From the NCBI GenBank assembly GCA_027365105.1, contig DAHXNZ010000016.1, positions 1 to 35,658 on the forward strand: 35,658 nucleotides of DNA. Direction: 5' to 3'. The stretch is from Thermoplasmata archaeon. GTDB lineage: Archaea > Thermoplasmatota > Thermoplasmata > Lutacidiplasmatales > UBA184. The notes beneath the pieces are model-generated. The model made no database searches, was not told the origin of the DNA, and saw only the letters and a list, made by a program, of their open reading frames with translations. Below, in pieces: positions 7,230 to 14,133 of the stretch. The translations under genes were made by a program, and so were the position numbers. The first letter of the stretch is position 1. Each line of letters opens with the position of its first letter.

Positions 7230-7808
7230 ATGGCTCGAAGTCCTCAGGAGTATACCGAACGCTACGTCCAGCATACCGTCGCCTCCGTTCAAGCCCCGTA
7301 CTTGGCCGAGGGGATTGCGACGTTGGTCGAAGTGTTTTCGAAGGCGCGGGCCGGCGGAAAGACCCTGTATTTCTTCGGCAACGGGGGGAGCGCCTCGACC
7401 AGCAGCCACATGGCCAACGATCTGGCCAAATTGACGATTGTCGGCAACAACCGCCGGTTCCGTTGCGTCTCCCTGTCGGACCCGATCCCAACGATGCTGG
7501 CGTGGGCAAACGACCTGAGCTATGCCGAGATCTTTGCCGAGCAGATCAAGAACCTGGGCACCGCGGGGGATGTCGCCCTGGGGATCTCGGGCAGCGGAAA
7601 CTCGCCGAACGTCTTGCGGGGGCTCGAGGAGGCCCGTAAACTCGGGATGGTGACGGTCGGGCTCATCGGGACGGGCGGCGGGAAGATGAAGGCCCTCTGC
7701 GACCACTCGGTGGTGGTTCCGTCCAACGACATGCAGCACATCGAAGACGCCCACCTGGTCGTCTGCCACCTCCTGTGTGCGTACTTCCGTGACGAACGCC
7801 CGACTTAG
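7230..7808 (+). CDS. gmhA: SIS-domain sugar phosphate isomerase, GmhA-like (sedoheptulose 7-phosphate isomerase)
   Basis: GmhA-type enzymes turn sedoheptulose 7-phosphate into D-glycero-heptose 7-phosphate for heptose-containing glycans. The 192-residue protein shows the phosphate loop FFGNGGSASTSSHMANDL (about 48-65), the SGSGNSPN loop (about 116-123) and the C-terminal HIEDAHLVVCHLL helix carrying the metal-site His. Relative to E. coli GmhA, the active-site Glu after the first His is Asp, and the metal-ligand Gln is Glu, so the substrate may differ. AGGAG precedes the ATG by about 7 nt. No other heptose-pathway gene is in the window, so the pathway assignment is inferred from family alone. 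Confidence 0.75.
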   Translation: MARSPQEYTERYVQHTVASVQAPYLAEGIATLVEVFSKARAGGKTLYFFGNGGSASTSSHMANDLAKLTIVGNNRRFRCVSLSDPIPTMLAWANDLSYAEIFAEQIKNLGTAGDVALGISGSGNSPNVLRGLEEARKLGMVTVGLIGTGGGKMKALCDHSVVVPSNDMQHIEDAHLVVCHLLCAYFRDERPT

Positions 7809-7929
7809 TCGGACGGCGGCCCTGCGGCCCCGCTGGGCTGCCCGGTCACCGGGAGCGGGCCGCACGCAGATTCCCGGGTCGACGACCCCCTGAGCAGGTC
7901 GGCCGACGCGGGGACGAGGGAGAGATCCA

Positions 7930-8460
7930 GTGCTGTTGCATCGGGGAGAGGCTCTGATCGCCCAGGAACCGGGGTACCTGCTGGATGCCCCCGGCACGGA
8001 GTACGGGACCTTCTACGTGACCGACCGTCGGGTCGCCTTCGAGATCCAGTCCCGGGAGGGACTGTCGCGTTCGGAGGTTCGGATCCCCGTTCAGGTTCCG
8101 CTGCCCCTCCTCCGGAATGTCGCCGTGGGGCGGCCCCGCCTGGGGAGCCCGGTCCTCCACCTGGAAGGACCTCACGGGCAGTACCGGATCCGGCTCCAGA
8201 ACCCGGAGGCCGTCTCCCGGACGATAGTGACCGCACGGGAGAAGCTGCCCGAGCTGCCTCCTCCCCCTCCTCCGTTCCCTCCGGGGGCGACCGCTCCGGG
8301 CCCCGGGACCCGGGGTCTCCCGCCGCCCCCCCAGGGCCCAGCCATGCCGCCCCCTCCACCGCCGGCGATGGCGCCGGCCGTGGTCTTCCGTTGCCGGTAC
8401 TGTGGGGGCTTGAGCCCGCCCACCGAGACCAAGTGCCGATCCTGCGGGGCGCCGATCTGA
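7930..8460 (+). CDS. Hypothetical protein: PH-like N-terminal domain, proline-rich linker, C-terminal zinc ribbon
   Basis: The 176-residue protein has no recognised function. The N-terminal 100 residues (GTFYVTDRRVAFEIQ...) resemble small PH/GRAM-like beta domains that begin 'G-x-x-Y-x-T-D-x-R'. A linker with long proline runs (PPPPPPFPPG, PPPPPPAM) follows. The end holds one zinc ribbon with CRYC and CRSC (about residues 154-172). There is no signal peptide or membrane helix, so it is probably cytoplasmic. GTG 7930 is the first in-frame start after a GAGGGAGAG stretch. The layout of binding domain, flexible linker and zinc ribbon suggests an adaptor. Confidence 0.6.
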   Translation: MLLHRGEALIAQEPGYLLDAPGTEYGTFYVTDRRVAFEIQSREGLSRSEVRIPVQVPLPLLRNVAVGRPRLGSPVLHLEGPHGQYRIRLQNPEAVSRTIVTAREKLPELPPPPPPFPPGATAPGPGTRGLPPPPQGPAMPPPPPPAMAPAVVFRCRYCGGLSPPTETKCRSCGAPI

Positions 8461-8618
8461 ACCGACGAGGACCCCCGGCCGCACGGAACCGGTTCGCCCC
8501 GGAGGAGTCCCCGCCACCGAAGGATCCGGGAACCGGACCCTGGCCGAGACCCTTGGACTGGGGGAGCTCCTGGAGCCGACCGGAGGCCGGACCGCCGCCT
8601 CCCCTGCGGTCGGCCCCA

Positions 8619-8629
8619 AACCTTTAGGT
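8619..8629 (+). promoter_or_regulatory. TATA-like box for thrS
   Basis: AACCTTTAGG lies about 27 bp before the thrS ATG, consistent with a leaderless transcript. Confidence 0.45.
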
Positions 8630-8652
8630 GAGGTGCGACTGGGTCCTCCGAG

Positions 8653-10569
8653 ATGCCGGACCCGGTTCGCATCGTCGTGACATTTCCCGACGGGCAACGG
8701 ATCGAAGTGGCGGCGGGAACCACGGCCGCGGAGGCGCTCCGACGCTGGAGCCCCCGGGCGCTGGAAACGGGACTCGCCGCGATGTTCGAGGATCGGCCGA
8801 TCGATCTCGCGACGCCGCTGGACCGGTCGGGGAGCCTCCGACCGCTGACCTTCGAGGATCGGGCCGGCCGGGACATTCTCCAGCACTCCTCGGCCCACCT
8901 GGTCGCGAAAGCCCTGGTCGAGACCGTGGCGTCGGCGCGCCCGACCCACGGCCCGCCGACCGACGAGGGCTTTTTCTACGACTTTGACGTCCGACCGCTG
9001 ACCGGCGAGGATCTGGAGGCCGTCCGGGCCCGGATCGAGGAGTCGATCCGCCGACGGGAGCCGTTCGTTCGTCAGGAGCTGGCGATCGACGAGGCCCGTC
9101 GCCTCTTCGCCTCCAATCCTCACAAACTCCGGTACCTTGCGGACACCCCCGACCCGGCCGTCTCGGTCTATGCCACCGGATCGTTCGTCGATCTGTGCCG
9201 GGGGCCCCACGTCCCCGATACCGGGTGGCTCGCGGGCCTTCACATCCTCGGGGTTTCGGCGGTCCACGACGGAGGTCGAGAGGACGGCCCGATGCTGCAG
9301 CGGATCCGGGGGGTCGGATTTCCGACTGTCGAGCAGCGGGATCGGTTCCTTCGGCTCCGCCAGGAGGCCGAGGCCCGGGATCATCGCGGGCTCGCCCAGC
9401 GACTGGAGCTGGCCATGTTTCTCGAGGTGGTCCCGGGCTTCCCGATCTGGCTGCCCCGGGGGATGATCGTCGTCCGGGAACTCGAACGCTACGTGACGGA
9501 ACATCTGGCCGCGGCCGGCTATTCGGAGGTCCGGACGCCCCTGCTATTTCCCCAGTCGGTCTTCGAGACGAGCGGACACTGGGAGCATTATCGGGAGAAT
9601 ATCTTCCTCTCCACGGTCGACGACCGGGTCTTCGGCTGGAAACCGATGAACTGCCCCGGATCGATGCTGATCTTCGGATCCCGGGCCCGCAGCTATCGGG
9701 AGCTCCCCCTGCGGTGGGCCGAGTTCGCCCCGCTGCACCGGCGGGAGGCCAGCGGTACGCTCCATGGCCTCACCCGGGTCCGCGAATTCGTCCAGGATGA
9801 CGCCCACCTGTTCGTGACCGAGGAGCAGATCGGCCCGGAGATCCGGACCCTCCTCGACTGGGTCCGCAGCGCATTCACGACCTTCCGGTTCGACTGGAGC
9901 TACGAACTCTCCACCCGCCCGCCCGGTGCGCTCGGGGAGACGGCCCAGTGGGCGGCCGCCGAGGCCACCCTCCAGGGGCTGCTCGAGGAGGCCAAGGTCC
10001 CGTTCCGGATCTCGCCGGGGGAAGGCGCCTTCTATGGACCCAAAATCGACATCCACCTCAACGACAGCCTGGGCCGCCCCTGGCAGACCGGCACCATCCA
10101 GCTCGACTACCAGACCCCCAAGCGGTTCGGGCTGGAGTATCAGGGCGCCGACGGCCAGATGCACACCCCGGTCGTCATCCACCGGACGATCCTCGGCTCG
10201 TGGGAGCGGTTCATCGGGATCCTCCTGGAACACACGGGCGGCCGGCTCCCGCCGTGGCTCTCACCGATCCAGGTCCGCGTCCTGCCCATCGCCGACGCCC
10301 ATGCGGCGGCCGCCCAACGGTTCCAGGAAAGCCTTCGGAGCCGGGGGGTCCGGACCGATTGCTCGGACAGCACGGAAACCCTCCCGAAGCGGGTCCGGAC
10401 GGCCGAGATGGAACGGATCCCCTACATCGCGGTCATCGGAGATCGCGAAGCGAACGATGGGACCGTCGCGTTGCGGATCCGGGGGATCAAGGGCTCGCGG
10501 GTCCTCCCCGTCGAGGACGGCATCGCCCGGATCGAAGGCGCGATCCGGAGCCGATCGTTCGATCCGTAA
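8653..10569 (+). CDS. thrS: Threonyl-tRNA synthetase, bacterial type
   Basis: It charges tRNA-Thr and edits Ser-tRNA-Thr. The 638-residue protein has the bacterial domain order: TGS domain (1-65), editing domain with HSSAH (H78, H82) and CRGPH (C182, H186), class II catalytic core with MNCPG (C334), DDAH (H385) and VVIH (H510) forming the zinc site, and a C-terminal anticodon-binding domain (about 535-638). The residue numbers nearly match E. coli ThrRS. Most euryarchaea instead carry an archaeal-type enzyme with a D-aminoacyl-tRNA-deacylase-like editing domain, so this gene was probably acquired from bacteria, perhaps anciently, as its base composition matches its neighbours. All key residues are intact. 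Confidence 0.95.
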   Translation: MPDPVRIVVTFPDGQRIEVAAGTTAAEALRRWSPRALETGLAAMFEDRPIDLATPLDRSGSLRPLTFEDRAGRDILQHSSAHLVAKALVETVASARPTHGPPTDEGFFYDFDVRPLTGEDLEAVRARIEESIRRREPFVRQELAIDEARRLFASNPHKLRYLADTPDPAVSVYATGSFVDLCRGPHVPDTGWLAGLHILGVSAVHDGGREDGPMLQRIRGVGFPTVEQRDRFLRLRQEAEARDHRGLAQRLELAMFLEVVPGFPIWLPRGMIVVRELERYVTEHLAAAGYSEVRTPLLFPQSVFETSGHWEHYRENIFLSTVDDRVFGWKPMNCPGSMLIFGSRARSYRELPLRWAEFAPLHRREASGTLHGLTRVREFVQDDAHLFVTEEQIGPEIRTLLDWVRSAFTTFRFDWSYELSTRPPGALGETAQWAAAEATLQGLLEEAKVPFRISPGEGAFYGPKIDIHLNDSLGRPWQTGTIQLDYQTPKRFGLEYQGADGQMHTPVVIHRTILGSWERFIGILLEHTGGRLPPWLSPIQVRVLPIADAHAAAAQRFQESLRSRGVRTDCSDSTETLPKRVRTAEMERIPYIAVIGDREANDGTVALRIRGIKGSRVLPVEDGIARIEGAIRSRSFDP

Positions 10570-10617
10570 TTCGGGGGCGGGCGGCCCGGACCGCCGCGCC
10601 GATGGTGCGGGACAAGA

Positions 10618-10625
10618 CTTAATAG
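10618..10625 (+). promoter_or_regulatory. TATA-like box for hppA
   Basis: CTTAATAG in the 95-bp gap after thrS would place transcription start near 10646. That gives a short leader before the GTG at 10665 and argues against the TTG at 10635. Confidence 0.45.
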
Positions 10626-10664
10626 GGTATCGGGTTGCCGCGTCCCACCATTTCGGGGGATACC

Positions 10665-12779
10665 GTGGGGATTTCGACGACTCAACTGGAGCTGCTCATC
10701 TTTCTGGCCGCCGTCCTCGCCCTGGTCTACGCGGCCGTACAGACCGTGCTGGTCCTCCGACAGGATGACGGGGACGAAAAAATGCGCGGGATCGCGCAGG
10801 CGATCCGGGAGGGGGCCGTCGCCTTCCTGCGCCGGGAGTACACGGTGGTCTTCACGGTCGCGGCCATCCTGGCCGTCCTGATCGCGCTGGCGTTCGGAAT
10901 CACCGGGGCCGGGGCTCCCTACGCCATCGGATTCGTCTTCGGCGCTGCGGGCAGCGCCTTGGCGGGCGCGGTGGGCATGCTCGTGAGCGTCCGGGCGAAT
11001 GTCCGGACGGCGGCCAAGGCCCGGGGGGGCGACCTCGCGGGAACCATGCGGTTTGCCTTCCAGGGGGGGACCGTCACCGGTCTCAGCGTCGCCGGACTCG
11101 CGCTGCTCGAGCTGGTGGGATTCTTCGTGCTCTTCCAGGGGAACGTCCTGAACATGATCGGGCTCCTCTTCGGCGCTTCGCTCATGAGCCTCTTTGCCCG
11201 GGTCGGCGGAGGGATCTACACGAAGGGTGCGGATGTCGGGACCGACCTCATCGGCAAGGTCGAAACCGGTATCCCGGAAGACGACCCGCGGAACCCCGGA
11301 GTGATCGCCGATAATGTGGGCGACAACGTCGGCGATTGCGCCGGAATGGCCGCCGACCTGTTCGAGACCTACGTGGTCACGGCCGTGAGTGCCATGCTCC
11401 TCGCCTACCTGATCTCGAGCGTAACCGCCCAGTTCCCCAATGCCATCCTCTTCCCCCTCGTCATCTGCGGCTGGGCGATCGTCGCGACCGTCATCGGAAT
11501 CCTCTTTGTGCGGATGCGTCCCGGGGGTTCGATCATGGGGGCCCTCTACCAGGGGCTTGCCGCGACCACGATCGTCGGGGTCGTGGGGCTCTACGGGTTG
11601 AACTACTATCTCATGAACGGCAACACCGGCATCTTCATCGCCGCGGTCGTGGGACTCGTGGTGATGGTCCTCATCGTGCTCGCCACCGACTACTACACCA
11701 ACGCCCGTTTCTCCCCCACCCGGGACATCGCAGAATCGGCGCAGGCGGGGGCCGGCACCACGGTGATCGCGGGTCTGGGGGTCGGCTTGGAAGCCTCCTG
11801 GATCAAGGGGCTCTCGATCGTCGGGGGCGTGCTGATCGCCTACACCGCGGTCGGGTGGAACGGCTGGACGACCGCCCCGGATCCGTCCCTCGGCCTCTAC
11901 GGGATCGGGATTGCGGCCGCCAGCATGCTCGCGGTCACCGGCATGATCATCTCGATCGACGCCTTCGGACCGATTACGGACAACGCGGGGGGGATCGCCG
12001 AGATGGCTGGCCTGCCCAAGGAAGCGCGGGATGTCACCGATCCGCTCGACGCCGTCGGGAACACGACCAAGGCGGTCACGAAAGGCTACGCCGTCGGATC
12101 GGCGGTGCTGGCGGCCCTGGCGCTCTTCGCGGCCTACACCTTTGCCGCGGCCCGGGCCTGGAAGGGGCCGGGGCTCCTCAACTGGAACCTCTTCACCAGC
12201 CAGCTGACCCTCAACCAACCGCTCGTCGTCGCCGGGCTGATCGTCGGCGCCCTCCTGCCGTTCTTCTTCACCTCCTTCCTCATGAACGCGGTCGGGGTCG
12301 CCGCGCAGGCGATCGTCTTTGAGGTGCGCCGGCAGTTCAAGGAGATCCAGGGCATCCTTCAGGGCACCGGGAAGCCGGACTATGGCCGTTGCGTCGACAT
12401 CGTCACGCTCACCGCCATCCAGCAACTGGCAGTACCGGCCCTCATTGCGGTCGCCACCCCCCTCGCGGTCGGGTTTCTCCTCGGCCCCGTGGCCCTCGCC
12501 GGGCTCCTGTTGGGAGTCATCCTTTCCGGTTTCCCGCTGGCCATCCTCATGACCACCGGCGGAGCCGCCTGGGACAACGGCAAGAAGTACATCGAGCTGG
12601 GCCACTTCGGCGGCAAGCACTCGGAAGCCCACAAAGCCGCGGTGGTCGGCGACACCGTGGGCGACGCGACGAAGGACACGGCCGGCCCGGCCATCAACCC
12701 GCTCATCAAGGTCGTGAACACGATCTCGATCCTGTTCATTGCCCTCATCGTGGCCCACTCGGTCATCCCGATTCCCTGA
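10665..12779 (+). CDS. hppA: Membrane-bound proton-pumping pyrophosphatase, K+-independent type
   Basis: It couples hydrolysis of pyrophosphate to ion export across the cell membrane. The 704-residue protein has about 16 predicted helices and the substrate-site motifs GADVGTDLIGKVE, DDPRNPGVIADNVGDNVGDCAG and GDTVGDATKDTAGPAINPLIK. In the second half, TDPLDAVGNTTKAVTKG has Lys in the GNTTxA position, the residue known to mark K+-independent, H+-pumping members (K+-dependent ones have Ala there). GTG 10665 is chosen: GGGGGA lies about 5 nt upstream and the first helix starts right after; TTG 10635 is the alternative. It probably salvages energy from biosynthetic PPi such as that from aminoacylation. 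Confidence 0.93.
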   Translation: MGISTTQLELLIFLAAVLALVYAAVQTVLVLRQDDGDEKMRGIAQAIREGAVAFLRREYTVVFTVAAILAVLIALAFGITGAGAPYAIGFVFGAAGSALAGAVGMLVSVRANVRTAAKARGGDLAGTMRFAFQGGTVTGLSVAGLALLELVGFFVLFQGNVLNMIGLLFGASLMSLFARVGGGIYTKGADVGTDLIGKVETGIPEDDPRNPGVIADNVGDNVGDCAGMAADLFETYVVTAVSAMLLAYLISSVTAQFPNAILFPLVICGWAIVATVIGILFVRMRPGGSIMGALYQGLAATTIVGVVGLYGLNYYLMNGNTGIFIAAVVGLVVMVLIVLATDYYTNARFSPTRDIAESAQAGAGTTVIAGLGVGLEASWIKGLSIVGGVLIAYTAVGWNGWTTAPDPSLGLYGIGIAAASMLAVTGMIISIDAFGPITDNAGGIAEMAGLPKEARDVTDPLDAVGNTTKAVTKGYAVGSAVLAALALFAAYTFAAARAWKGPGLLNWNLFTSQLTLNQPLVVAGLIVGALLPFFFTSFLMNAVGVAAQAIVFEVRRQFKEIQGILQGTGKPDYGRCVDIVTLTAIQQLAVPALIAVATPLAVGFLLGPVALAGLLLGVILSGFPLAILMTTGGAAWDNGKKYIELGHFGGKHSEAHKAAVVGDTVGDATKDTAGPAINPLIKVVNTISILFIALIVAHSVIPIP

Positions 12780-12830
12780 TGGCGTTTCGACGCAACGTTT
12801 TTGAGGCCGGATGTCCTCGAGGGTACGGAG

Positions 12831-12881
12831 GTGAAGATCGTGTGCGACACCTGCGGGTGCAAGTCCAAGAAGAAGCCGTAA
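12831..12881 (+). CDS. Putative 16-residue CxxCxC microprotein
   Basis: GTG 12831 to TAA 12879-12881 encodes MKIVCDTCGCKSKKKP. Support comes from a TATA-like GTTTTTGAG (about 12797-12805) placed to start transcription just before it, a GGTACGGAG ribosome-binding stretch abutting the start, all 16 sense codons ending in G or C like its neighbours, and a 7-bp hairpin that begins at the stop codon. Three cysteines (C5, C8, C10) and a lysine-rich tail suggest a metal-binding peptide that contacts RNA or DNA. It is far below normal gene-finder length, and I do not recognise the family. Chance cannot be excluded from one genome. Confidence 0.45.
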   Translation: MKIVCDTCGCKSKKKP

Positions 12882-12902
12882 CGGGGAGGTTTCCCCCCCG
12901 TT
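12880..12902 (+). terminator. Hairpin after the microprotein ORF
   Basis: AACGGGG (12880-12886) pairs perfectly with CCCCGTT (12896-12902). The stem begins within the TAA of the small ORF and is followed by pyrimidine-rich sequence (CCCCTCCTTC...), a reasonable transcription stop. Confidence 0.4.
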
Positions 12903-12994
12903 GCGCCCCTCCTTCAATCCTTTCAGTACCCCCTTCTGGGTCGAACCCGTTCCGCACGGTACATGGTAGGCCGGCGCCGTGACTTCCGGCGTCC

Positions 12995-13000
12995 CTAAAT
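12995..13000 (+). promoter_or_regulatory. TATA-like box for the C2H2 protein gene
   Basis: CTAAAT lies about 25 bp before the ATG at 13023; a leaderless transcript is likely. Confidence 0.45.
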
Positions 13001-13022
13001 CCGATTTCGCCTTGGCCCGGCC

Positions 13023-13232
13023 ATGGCGACCCAGTGTCCGATCTGTGCGGAGGAGATTGCCGCCGAGGACCTGCCGACCCACTTGACCAGCGCCCACCAG
13101 AACTCCGTCACCCGCGATATCGCGGAGATGCGGGCCGAGACTGCCGGTCGGCTGGACTGCCCGATCTGCCACGAGCGAATCGGGTCGGCCGAACAGGTGA
13201 GCCGGCACATCCAGGAACGGCACCGGATGTAA
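13023..13232 (+). CDS. Small protein with two C2H2 zinc fingers
   Basis: The 69-residue protein is almost entirely two zinc fingers. The first has CPIC (C5, C8) with H20 and H25; the second has CPIC (C46, C49) with H62 and H66. The spacers are like those of classical eukaryotic C2H2 fingers. A helical linker (about residues 27-43) joins them. Small C2H2 proteins occur in archaea and are assumed to bind nucleic acids, but few have known roles. The TATA box and start spacing support leaderless expression as a single gene. Confidence 0.8.
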   Translation: MATQCPICAEEIAAEDLPTHLTSAHQNSVTRDIAEMRAETAGRLDCPICHERIGSAEQVSRHIQERHRM

Positions 13233-13245
13233 ACGGGGTCCCCCG

Positions 13246-13605
13246 TTAGGCGTAGTGACTCAGGCTGGTGCGCTCCCGGCGGCTCGAATCCGAGCTGCCC
13301 TGGGACTCTTCGCGTCGCCGCTCCCGCTCGCACTCCTCCTCGGTGACCCAGTCGAACTGGATCTCCTCCGGGTGATCGTGGGCCACGTAGGCGCCGGCCT
13401 CAAAGGCGCTGGCGAGCAGTTCTTCGAAGTTCTCCGCTTCGCTCCCTTCGAGCCGTCCGGCGAGGCGCCAGAACCAGTCCGGTGCCTTCCCTGCCGACTG
13501 AAGGTACTCCGTGATCAGGTCGTGGATGCTCGCCCGTCGATCGGCGAGGCGAACGTGCAGGTGTTTGGAGGGGTCGGAGCCTTCCGCAGATGAAGGAGGA
13601 GCCAT
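13246..13605 (-). CDS. Hypothetical acidic protein, 119 residues
   Basis: I do not recognise a family. The protein is soluble and strongly charged, with a basic/hydrophobic first half (HLHVRLADRRASIHDLITEYLQ), a Trp-rich helix (PDWFWRLAGRLEGSEAENF), an acidic segment and a polar Arg/Glu/Ser-rich tail that is probably disordered. The ATG at 13605 has a TATA-like GTTAAG box (about 13630-13635) at the expected leaderless distance. It is divergent from the gene at 13691, with both promoters in an 85-bp gap. Confidence 0.65.
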   Translation of the reverse strand: MAPPSSAEGSDPSKHLHVRLADRRASIHDLITEYLQSAGKAPDWFWRLAGRLEGSEAENFEELLASAFEAGAYVAHDHPEEIQFDWVTEEECERERRREESQGSSDSSRRERTSLSHYA

Positions 13606-13627
13606 CGGCCAAACCAGACGCCCGCCG

Positions 13628-13672
13628 CACTTAACGGTTCGGCCGGCACGGAGCCGGTAGCTTTTGACCCGG
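13628..13672. promoter_or_regulatory. Divergent promoter pair
   Basis: A minus-strand TATA-like box at 13630-13635 lies about 27 bp from the ATG at 13605. A plus-strand AGCTTTTGA box at 13659-13667 lies about 27 bp from the ATG at 13691. Both genes would be leaderless. Confidence 0.45.
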
Positions 13673-13690
13673 GACGGTGTGGGGGTAGAG

Positions 13691-14125
13691 ATGTACCGCC
13701 CGACCTCGTCTCCCCCCTCCTCCGGGACCTACGGCCTGTCGCCTCCTCCTCCGCCTCCTCCTCCGCCGCCCGGGGAATCGGAACCCGACACGATGGTCTC
13801 GGGTTCTTCGAGCCCTCGCTATGTCTACCTCGTGACCCGGCTGCGCACCCGAAAGATCACCATGGAGGAGGCGACCGAGCTCTTCGGACTCATGAACCTC
13901 CTCGTGCGGGACGCCCGGGCTCGTACATCGGCGGTCGCCGCTTCGCCCTCCTCTCCCCTGCCCGTCGCGCCGGCATCCCCCGCGTCCGGACCGTCCCTCT
14001 TCAACGACGACAACCTCGGGTTCGCGCTCCTCTTTCTCGGGGCCGGGGCGGGCCTCCTGGCCGCGGGCGCCAAGCGGCTCCGCGACGAGCCCCGGGAATC
14101 CCGCGGGGCGCCCCCGACCCGGTAG
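13691..14125 (+). CDS. Hypothetical proline-rich protein with a C-terminal membrane helix
   Basis: The 144-residue protein is not a recognised family. It has an N-terminal proline-rich stretch (ten consecutive prolines near residue 19), a short conserved-looking helical segment (YVYLVTRLRTRKITMEEATELFGLMNLLV, given here as two joined parts YVYLVTRLRTRKITMEE and ATELFGLMNLLV), an Ala/Pro/Ser linker and one predicted transmembrane helix (FALLFLGAGAGLLAAG) close to the C-terminus. It is probably tail-anchored with the bulk in the cytoplasm. ATG 13691 is preferred over TTG 13664 because of the promoter spacing. It ends 8 bp before mre11, so the three genes are likely cotranscribed. Confidence 0.6.
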   Translation: MYRPTSSPPSSGTYGLSPPPPPPPPPPGESEPDTMVSGSSSPRYVYLVTRLRTRKITMEEATELFGLMNLLVRDARARTSAVAASPSSPLPVAPASPASGPSLFNDDNLGFALLFLGAGAGLLAAGAKRLRDEPRESRGAPPTR

Positions 14126-14133
14126 AGTTCGAG

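Noticed and set aside
10422-13223. A 933-residue open frame on the minus strand opposite thrS and hppA.
   Set aside because: It is antisense to an unmistakable membrane pyrophosphatase, has low-complexity acidic/basic composition and no family features. Long antisense frames are expected at this GC content.
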